From Oscillospiraceae bacterium (GTDB lineage Bacteria; Bacillota; Clostridia; Oscillospirales; Ruminococcaceae): a stretch of DNA of 51,662 nucleotides. A program made the translations under genes and the position numbers. Below, in pieces: positions 26,679 through 35,394 of this stretch (its first letter is position 1; each line of letters starts with the position of its first letter). Where the stretch lies: positions 1-51,662 of the forward strand of contig JAEELE010000116.1 in NCBI GenBank assembly GCA_016288755.1. Direction: 5' to 3'. Under the pieces are notes generated by a model. That model did not search any database. It had not been told where the DNA came from and saw nothing but the letters and a program-made list of their open reading frames with translations.

Positions 26679-28571
26679 TTACGTTTTCTCCTGAAAGCCC
26701 GGCATCCGCTCCGCATGGGTCCGGCGGAAATGATGCGATTCCGGGTCCTGCCAGTCGTGATCGTTGAGCAGAACATCCGGCACGCCCGTGAAGAGCTCAT
26801 AGAGGCTGCTGTGAAAGCTGTCGTCGGGGACCGTGTGCATCTGCGGCACGACCCCGAACCGCCAGTAAAACAGCGTTTTCCGCACCATCTGGTTGGCAGA
26901 GCAGACACAGTGCAGCGCGCCGAATGCGCCGTTCCGGAAGAGCTGCGCCGCCGTGAAGCACTCATCGGCAGAATTGTAGACACCGTCGCTCCCCTTGAAC
27001 AGCGCGTTGACCGTCTCGGGCAGAATGTCCTCCGGCTTTACGGCGCCGGACTGCATCAGATATCCGATGCCGGCGCTGCTGAGCGATACACTGTCGCCGT
27101 TGTGCAGGCTGCCCGGGACATAGATGCTGCAGGTCTTTCCGGCAGCGCACAGTTCCCTGTAGAGTGCTGCCGCTCTGTCCAGCCGCATCCGGAATGCCGT
27201 ATCCGGCGTTTTGCCGTCGCGGAGCGGGTGCTGTGCGGCGACCTCGATCAGCACCTTGTCCGGGTTGAGCAGACTGCGCAGTTTGCTGTCCTGTACCGCG
27301 TCGGCGTATACCTTCTCCCACTCCTGCTGTGCATGCGCCATATATGCAGGGGTATCATATGGAAAATGCTCCGGAATCACGCCCTGCGGGGTGATCTCGG
27401 TCAGCGTGCCGCGGCGTCTGGCATAGCCGCAGATCTCGCGCACATAATCCTTGATATTCTCCGCGAGCGTTCGGTTTTTGTCGTTGAAGTCATCCGCGGC
27501 GGCTTCGACCTCAAAGCTCATGGTGCCGCTCGCTGCCCGCTTGGGCGGCATGGTCACGGAGACCCAAGCCCAGAGCAGATTCCGCCCGTCATCGATGCCC
27601 GCCGTCACGGTCTGCCGCACCAGCGTGCCTGCATCGCCGAAGAAGAGACGCCCCGTTTGTCTGCCGGGCTGCTGCGCGCGGTGTGCCTTGTGGATGATCG
27701 AGCTCAGCTGCCCGCGCACCGTGCCGAATTCCTTCTCGAGCCGTTCCTGCTCCGTGAGAAGCTGCGAGGAAAACAGATCGTTCGGCGGCTGCTGCGAGGG
27801 AAAGCTCTCGATCTCCGCAACATCCTCGCAGAAATCCGAGTGCAGATTCGCGATCAGCACATAGAGATCGCCGCCTGCAGCCAGAACCTCTGCAAACGTG
27901 TCCGTATTGTTCAGCAGCAGCCCCTTGAGCGTCGTGCCGACCAGATAGACCTCCTTTTTTCCGACAAGCTGCTTCTGCATGTACTCGGTGTCAAGGCTCT
28001 TCTCCTGGATCCTGCGGATGCCCGAGGAGGCGCAGTAGCGGATGAAGCTGTCATAGCTGCTTCCGCTCCCGATATAGGGGCGGGGGCTGTGCCCGGCGGG
28101 CGGCAGATCGGGGTTGCTCTGTGCGGCAGTGACCCAGCCATGCGCCAGTGCAGCACGCTCCGCGGGGATCCCGAAGTGCTTTGTGAGCGCATCCGCGAGC
28201 ATCCTGCCGGCATCGGGCTTATCCGCATTCACCACGATGACCGCCTCGCCGTAGAGCTTTTCGAGCATCTCTCTGCCCGCATCGCCGTTGAACACGATCG
28301 GGATCAGCGCGCCCTTCTTTGCCCACATTGCCGAGAGCTCCGCCAGACAGATCACGCTGCGCATATAGCTGTCCGTGATCACCGCGATCATCGCATCGCA
28401 GGCGGCGAGCTCCTGCCGAATCTCCGGACCGCGGTCCTTTCCGGCGGTGATGCTGTTGTCATAGGTGCAGAACCACGCAAGCTCCGACGCGAACACCGCA
28501 TCCAGCGTCGGCTTGATCTGCTCCATGACGGCAATGTCGTCCGAGCAGTGACTGATAAATACACGTTTCAT
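26679..28571 (-). CDS. TIR-domain protein with DUF218/YdcF-like C-terminus (candidate NAD-targeting effector)
   Basis: A 630-residue multidomain protein. Residues 1-130 form a TIR domain (KRVFISHCSDD; loop DNSITAGKDRGPEI) with Glu78 in SVICLAELS, the position of the catalytic Glu in NAD-cleaving TIRs. Residues about 160-390 hold an unrecognised alpha/beta domain (VYLVGTTLKGLLLNN, DLYVLIANLHSDF) that loosely resembles PLD-like or sensor modules. Residues about 430-600 resemble DUF218 (ElyC/SanA/YdcF): IYVPGSLHNGDSV, SADECFTAAQLF, a conserved 'VCSANQMVRKTLFYW' step. No signal peptide or membrane helix is seen. It starts within the glycosyltransferase stop (ATGA). I infer a defence or cell-suicide role from the TIR; the trigger is unknown. 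Confidence 0.7.
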   Translation of the reverse strand: MKRVFISHCSDDIAVMEQIKPTLDAVFASELAWFCTYDNSITAGKDRGPEIRQELAACDAMIAVITDSYMRSVICLAELSAMWAKKGALIPIVFNGDAGREMLEKLYGEAVIVVNADKPDAGRMLADALTKHFGIPAERAALAHGWVTAAQSNPDLPPAGHSPRPYIGSGSSYDSFIRYCASSGIRRIQEKSLDTEYMQKQLVGKKEVYLVGTTLKGLLLNNTDTFAEVLAAGGDLYVLIANLHSDFCEDVAEIESFPSQQPPNDLFSSQLLTEQERLEKEFGTVRGQLSSIIHKAHRAQQPGRQTGRLFFGDAGTLVRQTVTAGIDDGRNLLWAWVSVTMPPKRAASGTMSFEVEAAADDFNDKNRTLAENIKDYVREICGYARRRGTLTEITPQGVIPEHFPYDTPAYMAHAQQEWEKVYADAVQDSKLRSLLNPDKVLIEVAAQHPLRDGKTPDTAFRMRLDRAAALYRELCAAGKTCSIYVPGSLHNGDSVSLSSAGIGYLMQSGAVKPEDILPETVNALFKGSDGVYNSADECFTAAQLFRNGAFGALHCVCSANQMVRKTLFYWRFGVVPQMHTVPDDSFHSSLYELFTGVPDVLLNDHDWQDPESHHFRRTHAERMPGFQEKT

Positions 28572-29533
28572 TCCGTCCGCGCTCCGTCCTCATGCAGCCA
28601 TGTGTCGATCAGATATTTCGGGCGTCTCTTGGTCTCGAGGTAGATTTTGCCGATATATTCACCGATGATGCCGATCGCCAGCAGCTGCAGCCCGCCGATC
28701 GCCCAGACCGAAAACACGATGGACGTCCAGCCCGCGACCGTGTGCCCGGTCAGATGGCGGATGAGGAAATAGATCAGCATGACGATGCTGACGGCGAAGA
28801 TCAGCACGCCGAGCCCGGTGATCATGCGGATCGGCTTGACCGACAGCGAGGTGATGCCCTCTGCCGCGAAGGCGAGCATTTTCTTCAGCGGATATTTCGA
28901 CTCGCCCGCAAAGCGCGCCGCCCGCTCGTAATAGACCTTCGTCGAGGGGTAGCCGATCATCGGCACGATGCCGCGCAGAAAGAGGTTGACCTCGCCGAAT
29001 TCCGAGAGCCCCTCGAGCGCTCTGCGGCTCATCAGGCGGTAGTCCGCGTGGTCGTAGACGACCTCGACGCCCATCAGCTCCATGATCTTATAGAAGCTGC
29101 GCGCGGTCGTGCGCTTGAATGCGGTGTCGGTCTCGCGCTGCGAGCGCACGCCGTAGACGATATCGAAGCCCGCCTCAAACTGCTGCACCATTTCGTCGAT
29201 CGCGTTGATGTCGTCCTGCAGGTCGGCGTCGAGCGAGATCGCCGCGTCGCAGTGATCCTTCACCTGCATCAGTCCCGCGAAGAGCGCGTTCTGATGCCCC
29301 TCGTTGCGCGAGAGCTTTACCCCGTCGAACATATCCGGATATTTGATGTGCAGCGCCGTGATCAGCTTCCATGTTTTGTCCTTTGAACCGTCGTCAACGA
29401 ACACTGCGCGGGAATCCTTCGAGATCGCGCCGCTCTCCTGCAGAGAGAGCAGCTTTTCGCGCAGGCGCCGGGAGGTCTCCGGGAGCACCTCCTCCTCGTT
29501 GTAGCACGGGATCACAAGAAAAATCGTTTTCAT
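28568..29533 (-). CDS. GT2 polyprenyl-phosphate glycosyltransferase (GtrB/CsbB-like)
   Basis: A 321-residue membrane enzyme. The GT-A domain (1-225) has the nucleotide-sugar motifs IPCYNEEEVLP, VFVDDGSKDKTW and the DADLQD divalent-metal motif. Two C-terminal membrane helices (about 232-255 and 265-290) and the GEYIGKIYLETKRRP ending are typical of DPM1/GtrB enzymes. These load glucose or another sugar on undecaprenyl phosphate for envelope decoration. Its start overlaps the murD stop by ATGA and its stop overlaps the TIR start, so the three genes are translationally coupled. The sugar and acceptor are not known. Confidence 0.9.
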   Translation of the reverse strand: MKTIFLVIPCYNEEEVLPETSRRLREKLLSLQESGAISKDSRAVFVDDGSKDKTWKLITALHIKYPDMFDGVKLSRNEGHQNALFAGLMQVKDHCDAAISLDADLQDDINAIDEMVQQFEAGFDIVYGVRSQRETDTAFKRTTARSFYKIMELMGVEVVYDHADYRLMSRRALEGLSEFGEVNLFLRGIVPMIGYPSTKVYYERAARFAGESKYPLKKMLAFAAEGITSLSVKPIRMITGLGVLIFAVSIVMLIYFLIRHLTGHTVAGWTSIVFSVWAIGGLQLLAIGIIGEYIGKIYLETKRRPKYLIDTWLHEDGARTE

Positions 29534-30888
29534 AGTCCGGTTCCGTCTCCGTTCTGTTCAGCAGCGAGCTGCGCGAAGTGCTCTCCGCGCTTCTCGAAGT
29601 TTTTGTATACATTATAGCTTGCCGCCGCGGGCGACAGCAGGCAGATCTTCCCCCTTGCCGTCACGCGCTTCGCGATCGCGACCGCTTCGGGCAGGTCGGC
29701 AGCGTAGATCATGCGGCTGGTCAGCGAGTGGGGATACTGCCTTGCCTCCTGCATGATGCGCTTTCCCGAATCCGACATCAGAACGATGTGCGGCACAGGG
29801 CACTGCACGAGGAACTCGAGCAGCGGCACATAGCTGATGCCCCTGTCCATGCCGCCGATCAGCACGGTGTCGGTGTCGGGCAGGGCTGTGAGCGCCTGAA
29901 TGCAGGTCTCACAGGCGGTCGAGATCGAGTCGTCGACCCAGCGGATGCCGCCGAATGTGCCGATCGGGGAAAGCCGGTGCGGCAGCGGCTGAAAGGTCGC
30001 AATGCCGCGGAAGATATCCTCCGCAGAGACACCGAGCCGCCGCGCCAGCGCGAACACGACCGCGCAGTTATAGCGGTTGTGGACGCCCGTCAGTGCCATT
30101 TCATCGGGCAGACGCAGGCGTTCGCCGCGGAATACCGCCGTATTGCCGTCAAGCAGCGTGATATCTGCCGATTCGTCCTCCATCGCGAGCCGGAGCACCT
30201 CCGCTTTGCAGTCTCCCGGTTCGGGGAGCCCCTTCTGCCCGCAGATCAGCAGGTCGCCCGCGCGCTGGTTGCGGTAGATGTTCTCCTTGCAGTAGGCGTA
30301 ATAGGCAAAGGTGCCGTAGTGGTCGAGATGCTCCTCGTAGAGATTGAGGAACACCGCCGTTTTCGGCGAGACCGTGTTGTATTCGAGCTGGTGCACGCCG
30401 ATCTCGAGCACGATCACGGTTTCCGGCGTGATCTGCTCATAGAGCTCCGCGGTCGGGATACCGATATTACCGCCGAGCACCGACGGCACACCCGCTGTCT
30501 GCAATACATGATACAGCAGCGAGGAGGTCGTCGATTTGCCCTTTGTGCCGGTGATGCCGATGCACTGCTCGCGGTATGCCGAGAGAAACAGCTCTGTCAG
30601 CGACGTAACGCGGCAGGAGAGCTGCCCGGGCTTATGCCCCTCTGTCAGCACGATGCCGGGGCTTTTGAACACGAGGTCGTAATCTGCCATCGCGTCCTGA
30701 TAGCGGTCGCCGATGTGCAGCACCGCCTGCTCCGGCGCGCCGGAGACCGGGTTCATATCTGCGATGCCGAGCGCCGCAAAGCCCCCGACCTCGAGCACCC
30801 TGCGGCAGACCGCTCTGCCCTCGCGCCCGAAGCCGAGCAGCAGCACGCGCTTTCCGGTGATCTGTTCCTTCAGCAGCTTCAGCAGCAT
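29530..30888 (-). CDS. murD: UDP-N-acetylmuramoyl-L-alanine-D-glutamate ligase
   Basis: A 452-residue Mur ligase that adds D-glutamate to the peptidoglycan precursor in the cytosol. Visible motifs: an N-terminal Rossmann LLLGFGREGRA, ATP loop GITGTKGKSTTSS, GGNIG, and NLYEEHLDHYGTFAYYAYCKENI. The C-terminal domain carries VDDSISTACETCIQAL and LLSPAAASYNVYKNFEKRGEHF. Length is normal. It overlaps the end of galK by 10 nt and is coupled to the downstream glycosyltransferase. Confidence 0.93.
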   Translation of the reverse strand: MLLKLLKEQITGKRVLLLGFGREGRAVCRRVLEVGGFAALGIADMNPVSGAPEQAVLHIGDRYQDAMADYDLVFKSPGIVLTEGHKPGQLSCRVTSLTELFLSAYREQCIGITGTKGKSTTSSLLYHVLQTAGVPSVLGGNIGIPTAELYEQITPETVIVLEIGVHQLEYNTVSPKTAVFLNLYEEHLDHYGTFAYYAYCKENIYRNQRAGDLLICGQKGLPEPGDCKAEVLRLAMEDESADITLLDGNTAVFRGERLRLPDEMALTGVHNRYNCAVVFALARRLGVSAEDIFRGIATFQPLPHRLSPIGTFGGIRWVDDSISTACETCIQALTALPDTDTVLIGGMDRGISYVPLLEFLVQCPVPHIVLMSDSGKRIMQEARQYPHSLTSRMIYAADLPEAVAIAKRVTARGKICLLSPAAASYNVYKNFEKRGEHFAQLAAEQNGDGTGL

Positions 30889-32198
30889 GACGCCGCCTCC
30901 TTTTCTCCAAAGAGCACCGCAGCGCCGCAGCCGCGCAGACGCACATCCATGCAGGCGCCCTTGCCGAAGAGCCGCTCTACCTCTGCGACAAATGCCGCAT
31001 GCTCCGATTCCGGCAGATAGACCTGCACCATGCCCGCAAAGCCGCCGCCGTGGACGCGGTAAGCGCCGCGGTCGCCGAGCCTTGCCTCGCAGAATGCCAG
31101 CACCGCCGCCAGCGCCTGCTGCTTCACACTGCCTGCCGGATATATATTTTGCAGCCAGAGCGCCGAGGAGCGCCCCGATTCGTTCACGAGCTGCAGATAG
31201 CGCGCAAAATCGCCCGATTTCAGGGCACGGTACATCTCCGCAGGTCTCAGCGTCTCGCGGTAGAAGTGATAGGCGCGCAGGGCAGCTCTGTCACCGCAGA
31301 CCCGCCGGATCTCGGGCAGCCTTGCCCAGAATTCCGATTCCTTCGTCCCGCCGAGGGTCTCTGCGCCGAGCAGCCGCGCGACTGCCTGCATCTCGCCGGG
31401 CACTGCCGCATATTCGTCGGTCAGGTCGGCGTGGTCGGCGCCCGAGTTGATCAGGCAGAGCCGGTAGCCGTGCGCCGCGAGATCGAGTGTCACAGTCTCA
31501 AATTGCGGTGCGCCGGGCTTTGCAAAGTCGATCATCACGACTGACCCGACCGCACACGCCATCTGGTCCATCAGACCGCAGGGCTTGCCGAAATAGCGGT
31601 TCTCCGCCTCCTGCGCGATCATTGCGAGCTGCACGGGAGAATAGCGCCCGTCCGCATAGAACGCATTGCAGACCGTGCCGATCATGACCTCGAACGCCGC
31701 CGAGGACGACAGCCCGCCGCCCTTGGGCACATCGGAGACCGTGTAGGCACAGAAGCCGCCGACCGGAAAGCCGTCTGCGGCAAAATGCGCAGCCGTCCCG
31801 CGGATCAGCGAAGCCGAGGTGCCGGTCTCGCCGGCGCGGGGGGCAGTCTCGCCGCACACAATGCGGTCCTCCGGATAACCCTCGGACTGCACGCGGATGA
31901 TGCCGTCATCGGTCGGTGCCGCGACGGCGAGGATATCGAGCCCGATGCTGCCCGCCAGCACACAGCCGTGCTCATGGTCGGTGTGATTGCCGCCGAGCTC
32001 GGTGCGCCCGGGCACGGAGAACACGCAGACAGGCTGCTCTCCGTATATCTCGCAGAAGCGGTGCAGCGCCGCCGAAATGCGTGCGCGGAACGGTGCGAGC
32101 GCATCGCCCGTCAGCCCGTAAAGCTGCGAGAGCTCCGCGTCACAGGCGCCGCGCTGCAGCCTTGCCTCGAGCTGTGCGACCGGGTATAATTCAGTCAT
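30879..32198 (-). CDS. galK: Galactokinase
   Basis: A 439-residue GHMP kinase. The galactose signature GRTELGGNHTDHEHG is at residues 63-77, the ATP loop GGGLSSSAAFE is near 168, and the C-terminal GHMP motif RVHGGGFAGMVQVYL is near 385. It phosphorylates galactose at C1 for the Leloir route. The usual Leu in PxxxGLSS is intact; GGNHTDH replaces the common GEHTDY. The start at 32198 follows AAAGGAG, 16 nt after the CE2 esterase. Its place with CE2 suggests use of galactose from plant glycans. Confidence 0.9.
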   Translation of the reverse strand: MTELYPVAQLEARLQRGACDAELSQLYGLTGDALAPFRARISAALHRFCEIYGEQPVCVFSVPGRTELGGNHTDHEHGCVLAGSIGLDILAVAAPTDDGIIRVQSEGYPEDRIVCGETAPRAGETGTSASLIRGTAAHFAADGFPVGGFCAYTVSDVPKGGGLSSSAAFEVMIGTVCNAFYADGRYSPVQLAMIAQEAENRYFGKPCGLMDQMACAVGSVVMIDFAKPGAPQFETVTLDLAAHGYRLCLINSGADHADLTDEYAAVPGEMQAVARLLGAETLGGTKESEFWARLPEIRRVCGDRAALRAYHFYRETLRPAEMYRALKSGDFARYLQLVNESGRSSALWLQNIYPAGSVKQQALAAVLAFCEARLGDRGAYRVHGGGFAGMVQVYLPESEHAAFVAEVERLFGKGACMDVRLRGCGAAVLFGEKEAASCC

Positions 32199-32214
32199 TG
32201 TCTGCTCCTTTCGC

Positions 32215-33534
32215 TTACCAGTTGAGCCATGCGCGAATCTCTGCGGTCAGCTTGTCGGCAGCCTTTCTGTGGGTCGCCTCCGAGGGGTGCCAGTCGACCG
32301 CGACGCCGTCCGCATCGGTGTCCTGCTGGTCAAAGCGCATCGTGCGGACATTGCTGTCGCCGGTCTGCGCGGTGTAATCCGATACCGCAAGGTCGATCGC
32401 GTCGCAGAGCGTGCCGCCCATGATGCCGAGCGTGCAGAGGATCGGTGCGTCCGGGTTCTTCCCGCGCACCTTTTTGAGAAACTCCGTATATTTCGCAGCA
32501 AACTCCTTTTGCAGCGACGCATCGTTTCCGGTGTATGAGGCATCGTTCGTGCCGAGGTTGATGACGATGAGATCGGGCTGCACGGCAAAATCCCAGATAT
32601 CCTCCTGAATCCGGTGCGTCTCCTCCAGCAGCGCGGAGTTGTGCCCGACCTGCGCGTAGAATTTCGGTACAAGCTGCGTGCCGTTGAGCTTGCCCTGCGA
32701 GGTATAGCCCGAGATGATGCCGTGCCCGCTGTAGGAAACCATGCTGTAGTCCGCGTCGAGATTCTGCGCCGTGAAATAGGCGTAGGTCTTGGTCACATTC
32801 TCATTCTGCGTTTTGAAGGTGTCGGTGCCGAACACGCCGTCGACGCCGTAGCCGCAGGTGATCGAATCGCCGATGAACTCGATCAGGTGCGCTTTTGCGG
32901 GCTCTGCGGCAATTAGGCTCGGCACATCCAGCCGGGCAGGGTCGCCCGTCATGCAGATCGACTGGATCCCCAGCGACGAGCTTGCCGATTCCGAGAGCTT
33001 GATCAGCCGGATATGCGTGCCCGAGCTGCTGAGCGGCACGGTGATCTGCCGGCGCTCCTCGGTCAGCTGGGCATCCTCGATCAGCTGTTCATCCGCGTAG
33101 ACCGCATAGCGCGGCGCCGAGACCGTGCCGCCCTTGCAGTTGGAATCGCCGACCAGCGTCAGCACGCAGCTTTCGCCGAATGCGCGGAAATCGATGCCGC
33201 TGCCCGAGAGCGAGCACCAGAGCGTTCCGGTGCTTTCGTGATATGCGGTGCGCCCGAGCCGCTTTGCCTCCGTCGGCGCGTAAAACAGCTTCTGCCCGGC
33301 GCCTTTGTGCAGAATGGCATCGAGCTTTGCGCGCACCCAGTCGCTCAACGTGATCTCGCCGTCGCCGTTCATGTCAAGAAAATCCCTTTCTGCATCTGAT
33401 ACTGTCCCTTCCCCGCCGTCCATGACCTCCAGAATTCGCGCTGTCCGCGCATTATTGACCAGCGCAAACACCGCACCGCCTGCAAATGCTGCCAGCAGCA
33501 GCGCGCCGATGCCGATTTTCAGTCCTTTTTTCAT
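32215..33534 (-). CDS. Membrane-anchored CE2-type SGNH acetyl esterase with half-dockerin
   Basis: A 439-residue predicted extracellular protein: N-terminal membrane anchor or uncleaved signal (5-27), one dockerin-like F-hand (about 50-75; DMNGDGEITLSDW), a beta-jelly-roll (80-205) and an SGNH hydrolase domain (about 215-435). The catalytic motifs are FIGDSITCGYG (Ser), VINLGTND, and DWHPSEATH (His). The jelly-roll plus SGNH layout matches carbohydrate esterase family 2, which removes acetyl groups from xylan or mannan. Only one of the two dockerin repeats is present, so binding to a scaffoldin is doubtful. It heads the minus-strand cluster that ends with the TIR gene. Confidence 0.82.
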   Translation of the reverse strand: MKKGLKIGIGALLLAAFAGGAVFALVNNARTARILEVMDGGEGTVSDAERDFLDMNGDGEITLSDWVRAKLDAILHKGAGQKLFYAPTEAKRLGRTAYHESTGTLWCSLSGSGIDFRAFGESCVLTLVGDSNCKGGTVSAPRYAVYADEQLIEDAQLTEERRQITVPLSSSGTHIRLIKLSESASSSLGIQSICMTGDPARLDVPSLIAAEPAKAHLIEFIGDSITCGYGVDGVFGTDTFKTQNENVTKTYAYFTAQNLDADYSMVSYSGHGIISGYTSQGKLNGTQLVPKFYAQVGHNSALLEETHRIQEDIWDFAVQPDLIVINLGTNDASYTGNDASLQKEFAAKYTEFLKKVRGKNPDAPILCTLGIMGGTLCDAIDLAVSDYTAQTGDSNVRTMRFDQQDTDADGVAVDWHPSEATHRKAADKLTAEIRAWLNW

Positions 33535-33575
33535 ATAGCCTCCTTGATTTCAGCGTTCAGGCTGCATACAGAACT

Positions 33576-33620
33576 ATTATACCAAAACCGGTTGCAAATT
33601 TCAAGCACCTGTGATATAAT
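33576..33620. promoter_or_regulatory. Overlapping divergent promoters (CE2 cluster and trmK)
   Basis: Plus strand: TTGCAA (33592-33597), 17-bp spacer, TATAAT (33615-33620) for trmK. Minus strand: TTGAAA (33599-33604), 17-bp spacer, TATAAT (33576-33581) for the CE2-galK-murD-GT-TIR cluster. The two polymerase footprints overlap, so the promoters may exclude one another. Confidence 0.8.
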
Positions 33621-33657
33621 TAAGATATCATTCATATCTGAAAGGAGGGATCGCCGC

Positions 33658-34341
33658 ATGATCCCGCTCTCCCCCCGCCTGCTCGCCTGCGCTTCGATGG
33701 TCACGGGCAGCACTGTCTGCGATATCGGCACCGACCACGCATTTCTGCCGGTCTATCTGGTCACCGCGGGCAGGTGCTCCCGCGCGATCGCAACCGATAT
33801 CAAGGAGGGACCGCTCGAAAGCGCCAAGGGCACGCTCAGGCGCTACGGCGTCGGCAAGCAGATCACGCTGGTGCTCTCCGACGGCTTTGACAAGGTCGAC
33901 GTGAAGGGCATCACCGACGTCGTGATCGCCGGGCTCGGCGGCGAATCCATCCGCGATATCCTCGCCGCACCGAAGGCGGCATTTCTCAGAAACGGCATCA
34001 ACACCGTGCTGCAGCCGATGTCCAAGGCGGAGGTGCTGCGCGCATGGCTCGCGGAGAACGGCTTCTCCGTGAAAAAGGAGATCGCAGTCAAGGACACGCA
34101 CCTTTATACGGTGATGCAGGTGCAGTACACCGGCGAAGCAAAGACGCTCACGGAGGCAGCCTCGTATATCGGCTGGCTGCGGCGCACCGACCCGCTCACG
34201 CGCGTCTATCTCGCGAGCGTGATGGACAGGCTGCACACCAGAGCCCACGGGCTCGACGATGCCGGACAGACCGAAGCCGCCGCACAGGTGCGCGGGCTGA
34301 TCCGTCAGATCAACGCATGGATGGCAGGAGAAAATATATGA
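33658..34341 (+). CDS. trmK: tRNA (adenine(22)-N1)-methyltransferase TrmK
   Basis: A 227-residue SAM-dependent enzyme that methylates A22 in bacterial tRNAs. It starts with the SPRLLACASMV segment, followed by the SAM motif VCDIGTDHAFLPVYLV and DVVIAGLGGESI; the NTVLQPMS segment is family-typical. ATG 33658 follows AAAGGAGG. Its last four bases overlap the start of the Nif3-like gene, an arrangement that is common in Firmicutes. Confidence 0.92.
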   Translation: MIPLSPRLLACASMVTGSTVCDIGTDHAFLPVYLVTAGRCSRAIATDIKEGPLESAKGTLRRYGVGKQITLVLSDGFDKVDVKGITDVVIAGLGGESIRDILAAPKAAFLRNGINTVLQPMSKAEVLRAWLAENGFSVKKEIAVKDTHLYTVMQVQYTGEAKTLTEAASYIGWLRRTDPLTRVYLASVMDRLHTRAHGLDDAGQTEAAAQVRGLIRQINAWMAGENI

Positions 34342-35129
34342 ACGTACAGGATATCTACAATATCATCGACGCATTTGCGCCGTTTTCATTGCAGGAGAGC
34401 TATGACCGCGCCGGGCTGCTCGTCGGCGACCCGCAGGCGGAGGTCAGCCGCGTGCTGCTCACGCTCGATATCACGGCACCGGTCGTGCAGGAGGCGGTCT
34501 CCGTCGGCGCAGACCTCATTCTCGCGCATCACCCGGTCATCTGGGACCCGCTGCGGTCGGTGTCGCCGGCGCATCCGGTCTGGCATCTGGTGCAGCACAA
34601 TATCGCGGCAATCTGTGCCCACACGAATCTCGACATCGCGCAGGGCGGGCTCAACGATCATTTCGGCGCAGTCCTGCGCAGGGCTTTGCCGTTCGGCGAC
34701 ACAGAGCCGCTTGCACTGCTCCCCGGGGACCGCACGCTCGGGCGAGCGGCACAGCTCACAGCACCGGTCGGTGCCGAAGCGCTCGCAGAGGCGCTCGTGC
34801 GGGCGTTTGCATGCCGTTCTCTGCGGTATTATCCGGGCGAGCATGCGGACTGCATCCGAAAAATCGCTTGGTGCACGGGCAGCGGCGGCGACCTGATCGG
34901 CGATGCGATCGCGGCGGGCGCGGACGTACTCATCACCGGCGACTGCAAGCACAGCGTCTGGGCTGAGGCGCAGAACCGCGGCTTCACGCTCTTTGACTGC
35001 GGACATTTCGAGACAGAGGTCATCGTCACGGAGCTGTTCGCGGGCATCCTCAAAGAAGCCGCACCCTCGCTGGAAACGGTCATCTCCGCGGCGGGCACAA
35101 AGCCGTTTTTCCGCACGGCGACACGGTGA
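34338..35129 (+). CDS. Nif3-like dinuclear metal centre protein (YqfO family)
   Basis: A 263-residue NIF3/DUF34 protein. Metal-ligand motifs are LILAHHPVIW, ICAHTNLDIAQGGLND, DVLITGDCKHS and DCGHFETE. The core reaction is uncertain; GTP cyclohydrolase-like activity has been proposed for relatives. This is the short form without the inserted PII-like domain seen in some Bacillus YqfO. The ATG overlaps the trmK stop (ATGA), so translation is coupled. Confidence 0.92.
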   Translation: MNVQDIYNIIDAFAPFSLQESYDRAGLLVGDPQAEVSRVLLTLDITAPVVQEAVSVGADLILAHHPVIWDPLRSVSPAHPVWHLVQHNIAAICAHTNLDIAQGGLNDHFGAVLRRALPFGDTEPLALLPGDRTLGRAAQLTAPVGAEALAEALVRAFACRSLRYYPGEHADCIRKIAWCTGSGGDLIGDAIAAGADVLITGDCKHSVWAEAQNRGFTLFDCGHFETEVIVTELFAGILKEAAPSLETVISAAGTKPFFRTATR

Positions 35130-35215
35130 AATGAGAAATGAAAGGCGGCAGGCAGGAAATCCGGTTAGAAGTGAGCAGTGAGGAATGAGGAGCGGAGCCT
35201 TCCGGTTCCGGGCAG
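35130..35215. repeat. Heptamer-repeat element C (half element)
   Basis: The purine arm only (GAAATGA, GAAATGA, TTAGAAGTGAGCAGTGAGG) just after the Nif3 gene. The matching pyrimidine arm is absent. Otherwise 35216-35254 shows no gene. Confidence 0.55.
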
Positions 35216-35254
35216 CTCGCAGTGCTCCCCTGCCGCACATTTTTATACAATAGA

Positions 35255-35284
35255 AAATCCCCGGACAGGCACGTCCGGGGATTT
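35255..35284. terminator. Terminator of the tRNA operon (bidirectional)
   Basis: AAATCCCCGGAC and GTCCGGGGATTT form a 12-bp stem. On the minus strand it is followed by TCTATT-type U-rich sequence after tRNA-Gly; it may also end the trmK-nif3 transcript. Confidence 0.85.
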
Positions 35285-35317
35285 CAGTCGCGTTAAGGAT
35301 ATTTCCAGAACGCAGAA

Positions 35318-35390
35318 AGCGGATTACGGGGCTCGAACCCGCTACCTCCACCTTGGCAAGGTGGCGCTCTACCAGATGAGCTAAATCCGC
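35318..35390 (-). tRNA. tRNA-Gly (GCC)
   Basis: Full cloverleaf on the minus strand: acceptor GCGGATT/AATCCGC, T-arm GGGTTCGAGCCC, anticodon loop TTGCCAA. Discriminator U; the CCA end is not encoded. Confidence 0.95.
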
Positions 35391-35394
35391 ACAG

